Below, in pieces: positions 4,225-6,909 of a stretch of DNA of 6,909 nucleotides. A program made the translations under genes and the position numbers. Below the pieces are notes generated by a model, which saw only the letters and a list, made by a program, of their open reading frames with translations, had not been told where the DNA came from and did no database searches. Numbering within the stretch: position 1 is the first letter of the stretch; every line of letters begins with the position of its first letter. Origin of the DNA: Allobrachymonas sp. (GTDB taxonomy: Bacteria; Pseudomonadota; Gammaproteobacteria; Burkholderiales; Burkholderiaceae_C); the NCBI GenBank assembly GCA_012036375.1, contig JAAUOI010000162.1, positions 1-6,909 of the forward strand, read 5' to 3'.

Positions 4225-6197
4225 TGCCAAGCGAGCCGCCTATTTCTTTAGCCGCTGAGTCTGCTGAAGCTGATGCGCCCACAGCACTGGCTGCTGTCGC
4301 CGCCAGTGCGCATCCGGTGATTGATGTCGATACGCTGCCGGTGAGCCGTGATGCACTAGCGCCCGAGCCGGTGGCCGATGTGAGCGCAGCCGAGGTGCTC
4401 TTGCACTTTGGCGAAGGTGCAAAGGCGCGGCGTTGGCGGGTGCGAGGCCTGTCCAAGAACTTGGCGTATGAAGTGCTCAAGGTCAATGTGTTGGCCGGTT
4501 GCGGCGAAGCCTTTCACGTCGATACCTTCGATCTTTATGCAGCGCGTGCCAGGGCGCAATTCATCACGCAAGCTGCCGGCGAGCTGGGTGCATCAGAGGA
4601 CGTGCTCAAAGCCGATCTAGGCCGTGTGCTGCTCAAGTTGGAGGCTTTGCAGGATGCGCAGATTCAAGCGGCGCTGGCTCCGAAGAAGAGCGAGGCGGCT
4701 GCGCCTGCGCTCAATCTGGAAGAGCATGGCGCGGCGCTGGCGCTCTTGCGCTGTCCTGATCTAGCAGGGCGCATCCTAGCTGACTTTGAAGCCTGTGGCG
4801 TGGTCGGTGAATCCACGAACAAGCTCATAGGCTATTTAGCTGCTGTGAGCAGGAAGTTAGACAGGCCGCTGGCCATCGTCATTCAGTCCAGCTCCGCTGC
4901 GGGGAAGAGCAGTTTGATGGATGCGATCCTCGCCTTCGTCCCCGAAGAAGAGCGCATCCAGTACAGCGCCATGACTGGGCAGAGTTTGTTCTACATGGGC
5001 CAGACCAATTTGAAGAACAAGATCCTGGCTATCGCCGAGGAAGAAGGCGCGTCCCGCGCCTCCTATGCTTTGAAATTGCTACAGAGCGAAGGTGAATTGA
5101 CGATTGCTTCCACTGGCACGGATGCAGCCACTGGCAACCTGATCACGCAGGAGTATCGCGTCGAAGGCCCGATGAGCCTCTTTATGACGACGACAGCGAT
5201 AGACATTGATGAAGAACTGATGAACCGCTGCCTCGTGCTCTCCGTTGATGAGAACCGCGACCAGACGCGAGCCATTCACCAGCTCCAGCGAGCACGGCGA
5301 ACCTTGGAGGGCTTGCAGCGCAAACATGAGAAGCAAGCCATTCTGAGTCTGCATAGAAACGCCCAGCGCCTGTTAAAGCCTCTCGCCGTGGTCAACCCCT
5401 ACGCAGATCGTTTGACGTTCCTAGACGACCGCACGAGAACCCGCCGCGATCATGAAAAATACCTCACCTTGATCGACACCATCGCTTTGCTGCATCAGTG
5501 TCAGCGCACGATCAAAACCACCACCATCGCTGGCCAAGCTGTGCAGTACATCGAGGCAGCGCTCAGTGACATCGAGCTGGCCAACCGCTTAGCGCATGAA
5601 GTGCTGGGCACTTCTCTTGATGAACTCCCGCCGCAGACGCGGCGTGTGCTCGCGCAGGTGCGCAGCCTCGTGCGTGAGCGTATGAAAAGTCAAGGCTCGC
5701 TGCAAAAGGACATTCGTTTCAGCCGCGCCGAGCTGCGCGCGGCCACCGGCGCGAGCGATACGCAGCTCAAAGTTCACCTCGCACGACTGGCCGAGCTGGA
5801 ATATCTGCTGATTCACCGTGCCTTGCGTGGCCAAGGCTTTGCGTATGAGCTGCTCGATGACAGGGCGGGCGACGCTGGCGACAGCGACACTACCGGAGAT
5901 ACAAAACACCTGCCCGGCTTGATCGACATCACCGCGCTGCAAAATCCTGCTACCCACGACTACGACGCACAGCGGTCGGCCTCAAACGGCCAGCAGTCGG
6001 CCAGTGGCCGGGGCGTGGTCGGTCTGCGGTCGGGGGTCAGTCCAGATGCAAAACCCGCCCACAGAGCGCATGAATCCTCACTCCCTGCTGATTTGGCGAT
6101 TCAAACGCTCAAACCACGCGCCACCCCCGCTCGTGATACGAGCACGTCGTACACGCCCATGCAGACACCTGCGAACCACATTTCTTTAGCCGCTTGA
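4224..6197 (+). CDS. AAA+-like ATPase of the primase/integrase element, with C-terminal winged helix
   Basis: The gene encodes 657 residues from GTG 4224, which overlaps the TAG of the preceding frame. No Shine-Dalgarno is visible, so coupled reinitiation is likely. After a linker (1-60), a conserved segment (70-145; WRVRGLSKNLAYEVLKVN, FHVDTFDLYAARARAQF) precedes the ATPase core. This has a P-loop SSSAAGKSS (222-230, Lys228), a Walker-B-like ILAIAEEE (267-274), a sensor-like FMTTTA (320-325), and EELMNRC with a candidate arginine finger (Arg335). Residues 375-410 carry LHRNAQRLLKPLAVVNPYA and FLDDRTRTRRDHEKY. A winged helix spans about 495-545 (FSRAELRAATGASDTQLKVHL, then LAELEYLL). A Ser/Gly/Arg-rich tail (about 575-605, GRGVVGLRSG) ends in ISLAA. 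In relatives I remember, this part is fused behind the Toprim primase. It probably acts as a DNA-remodelling or helicase-like motor working with the primase; no activity is proven by sequence. Confidence 0.85.
   Translation: MPSEPPISLAAESAEADAPTALAAVAASAHPVIDVDTLPVSRDALAPEPVADVSAAEVLLHFGEGAKARRWRVRGLSKNLAYEVLKVNVLAGCGEAFHVDTFDLYAARARAQFITQAAGELGASEDVLKADLGRVLLKLEALQDAQIQAALAPKKSEAAAPALNLEEHGAALALLRCPDLAGRILADFEACGVVGESTNKLIGYLAAVSRKLDRPLAIVIQSSSAAGKSSLMDAILAFVPEEERIQYSAMTGQSLFYMGQTNLKNKILAIAEEEGASRASYALKLLQSEGELTIASTGTDAATGNLITQEYRVEGPMSLFMTTTAIDIDEELMNRCLVLSVDENRDQTRAIHQLQRARRTLEGLQRKHEKQAILSLHRNAQRLLKPLAVVNPYADRLTFLDDRTRTRRDHEKYLTLIDTIALLHQCQRTIKTTTIAGQAVQYIEAALSDIELANRLAHEVLGTSLDELPPQTRRVLAQVRSLVRERMKSQGSLQKDIRFSRAELRAATGASDTQLKVHLARLAELEYLLIHRALRGQGFAYELLDDRAGDAGDSDTTGDTKHLPGLIDITALQNPATHDYDAQRSASNGQQSASGRGVVGLRSGVSPDAKPAHRAHESSLPADLAIQTLKPRATPARDTSTSYTPMQTPANHISLAA
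4242..4256 (+). repeat. Copy 2 of the repeat (ATTTCTTTAGCCGCT)
   Basis: Fifteen bases identical to 6180-6194; the last 13 also match 3166-3178. It encodes ISLAA at residues 7-11 of the ATPase, next to the primase/ATPase junction. Confidence 0.75.
6180..6194 (+). repeat. Copy 3 of the repeat (ATTTCTTTAGCCGCT)
   Basis: Fifteen bases identical to 4242-4256. It encodes the final ISLAA of the ATPase, immediately before the TGA at 6195-6197 and just upstream of the recombinase start. Confidence 0.75.
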
Positions 6198-6202
6198 CGC
6201 TG

Positions 6203-6909
6203 ATGCTGCGCCGCAAACCCCCAGCCCGCACCGCTTCTGCCCAAGCGCTGGCCACACGCGCTGCGCAGCTCACCAGTCCATTGCGCAGCTACCAAGTGGC
6301 CTTCTGTGAGTGGACGCGCGTGCGAGGCCTCTCGGAGCAAACCGCCCGCGCCCGAGAGCAGACGCTGGATGCTTTCCTGCTCTGGTTGGATGAGCGCGGC
6401 TTGCAGCATCCGCGCGAAGTCACCCGCGCTACTTTGCAGCGCTACCAGCGTCATTTGTACCTGTACCGCAAACCCGATGGCGCACCACTGGCACTGAGCA
6501 CGCAGCTGTCCCGCCTCACACCCATCGTGGCCTTCTTCCAATGGCTCACCCGCGAGAGCCACATCCTGGCCAACCCCGCTGCAGACCTGGAGCTACCGCG
6601 CCAGCGCAGCAGCTTGCCGCGTGATTTGCTGACCGTGGCGCAGGTGGCCAACGCTCTGAACCAATGCGATGCGCACAGCTTGGACGGCATTCGTGACCGT
6701 GCGATTCTGGAGACCTTCTACGGCAGCGGCATCAGGAGGAGCGAGCTGGCGAACTTGAATATCACCGAGGTGGACACCGAGCGCGGCATCGTCATTGTGC
6801 GCAGTGGCAAAGGGCGCAAAGACCGCATCGTGCCGCTGGCTGGCCGGGCCTGCGCGTGGGTGGAGCGCTATTTGCGAGAAGTGCGCCCCGAGCTGCTTCA
6901 GGAGACAAC
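6203..6909 (+). CDS. Tyrosine recombinase/integrase (XerC/XerD-like), 3' truncated by window end
   Basis: The frame is open from ATG 6203 to the window end (235 codons). Only five bases separate it from the ATPase stop, so it belongs to the same operon. Residues 25-125 form a SAM-like core-binding domain (SPLRSYQVAFCEWTRVRGLSEQ, LSRLTPIVAFFQWLTRES, NPAADLELPR). The catalytic domain begins near 140. Box I reads FYGSGIRRSELANL with the catalytic Arg at 178, and the beta-hairpin motif SGKGRKDRIVPL supplies Lys203. Box II (HxLRH) and the Tyr nucleophile would lie past the right edge and cannot be judged. A full-length protein of about 300-340 residues is expected. Tyrosine recombinases cut and rejoin DNA at short att or dif-like sites, so this enzyme is the likely integration/excision enzyme for the primase cassette. 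The phage-integrase-like fold is certain, the closest subfamily is not. Confidence 0.92.
   Translation, partial: MLRRKPPARTASAQALATRAAQLTSPLRSYQVAFCEWTRVRGLSEQTARAREQTLDAFLLWLDERGLQHPREVTRATLQRYQRHLYLYRKPDGAPLALSTQLSRLTPIVAFFQWLTRESHILANPAADLELPRQRSSLPRDLLTVAQVANALNQCDAHSLDGIRDRAILETFYGSGIRRSELANLNITEVDTERGIVIVRSGKGRKDRIVPLAGRACAWVERYLREVRPELLQET

Noticed and set aside
3953..4486. Minus-strand open frame of 177 codons across the primase/ATPase junction
   Set aside because: It is Ser/Ala/Arg-rich and opposite strongly conserved coding sequence; a high-GC shadow.
5589..5957. Minus-strand open frame opposite the winged-helix region
   Set aside because: The plus strand is clearly coding here, and the minus frame has no start signal or recognisable motif.
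1..6909. CRISPR array, tRNA or rRNA genes
   Set aside because: No regularly spaced repeats of suitable length and no cloverleaf or rRNA-like stretch were seen.

Overview
The window looks like an accessory region of a high-GC proteobacterium. I infer a betaproteobacterium, Burkholderiales or Comamonadaceae-like, from codon style and from the type of Rhs and primase/integrase proteins; no taxonomic marker is present. It joins two unrelated modules: the 3' end of an rhs (YD-repeat) polymorphic-toxin locus with its immunity-like gene (1-2113), and the left part of a primase/ATPase/tyrosine-recombinase cassette with its own repressor (about 2309 to the window end). The sequence gives no direct view of where the mobile cassette begins.

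Region 1 (1-2113): an Rhs protein runs off the left edge. Its YD repeats are visible but lie in two reading frames, so the 5' part is frameshifted. From 330 the frame is open to 1613 and carries the conserved RHS core, with two DPxG motifs, then a Gly/Ala-rich hydrophobic stretch and a variable C-terminal tip of about 90 residues. The next gene (1610-2113) starts in an ATGA overlap with the rhs stop, as expected for a toxin/immunity pair. Region 2114-2308 is an AT-richer spacer with inverted repeats and no supported gene.

Region 2 (2309-6909): a leftward XRE-type repressor (2309-2743) diverges from a rightward gene block. Between them, overlapping palindromes (2765-2792) cover candidate -10 elements on both strands, so autoregulation and control of the primase operon are likely. 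The rightward block encodes a CHC2 zinc-finger/Toprim primase (2879-4224, broken by one frameshift near 3613), an AAA+-like ATPase with a C-terminal winged helix (4224-6197), and a tyrosine recombinase starting at 6203 and truncated by the window end. In homologues I remember, the first two are one polypeptide of about 950-1000 residues; here they are spread over three frames. A 13-15 bp direct repeat occurs at three places in this block: just after the zinc finger, and at the start and the end of the ATPase gene.

Together the cassette reads as a chromosomally integrating element with its own priming and ATPase functions under a phage-like repressor. Whether it replicates autonomously, and whether the frameshifts are real, programmed or assembly errors, cannot be decided from this sequence.
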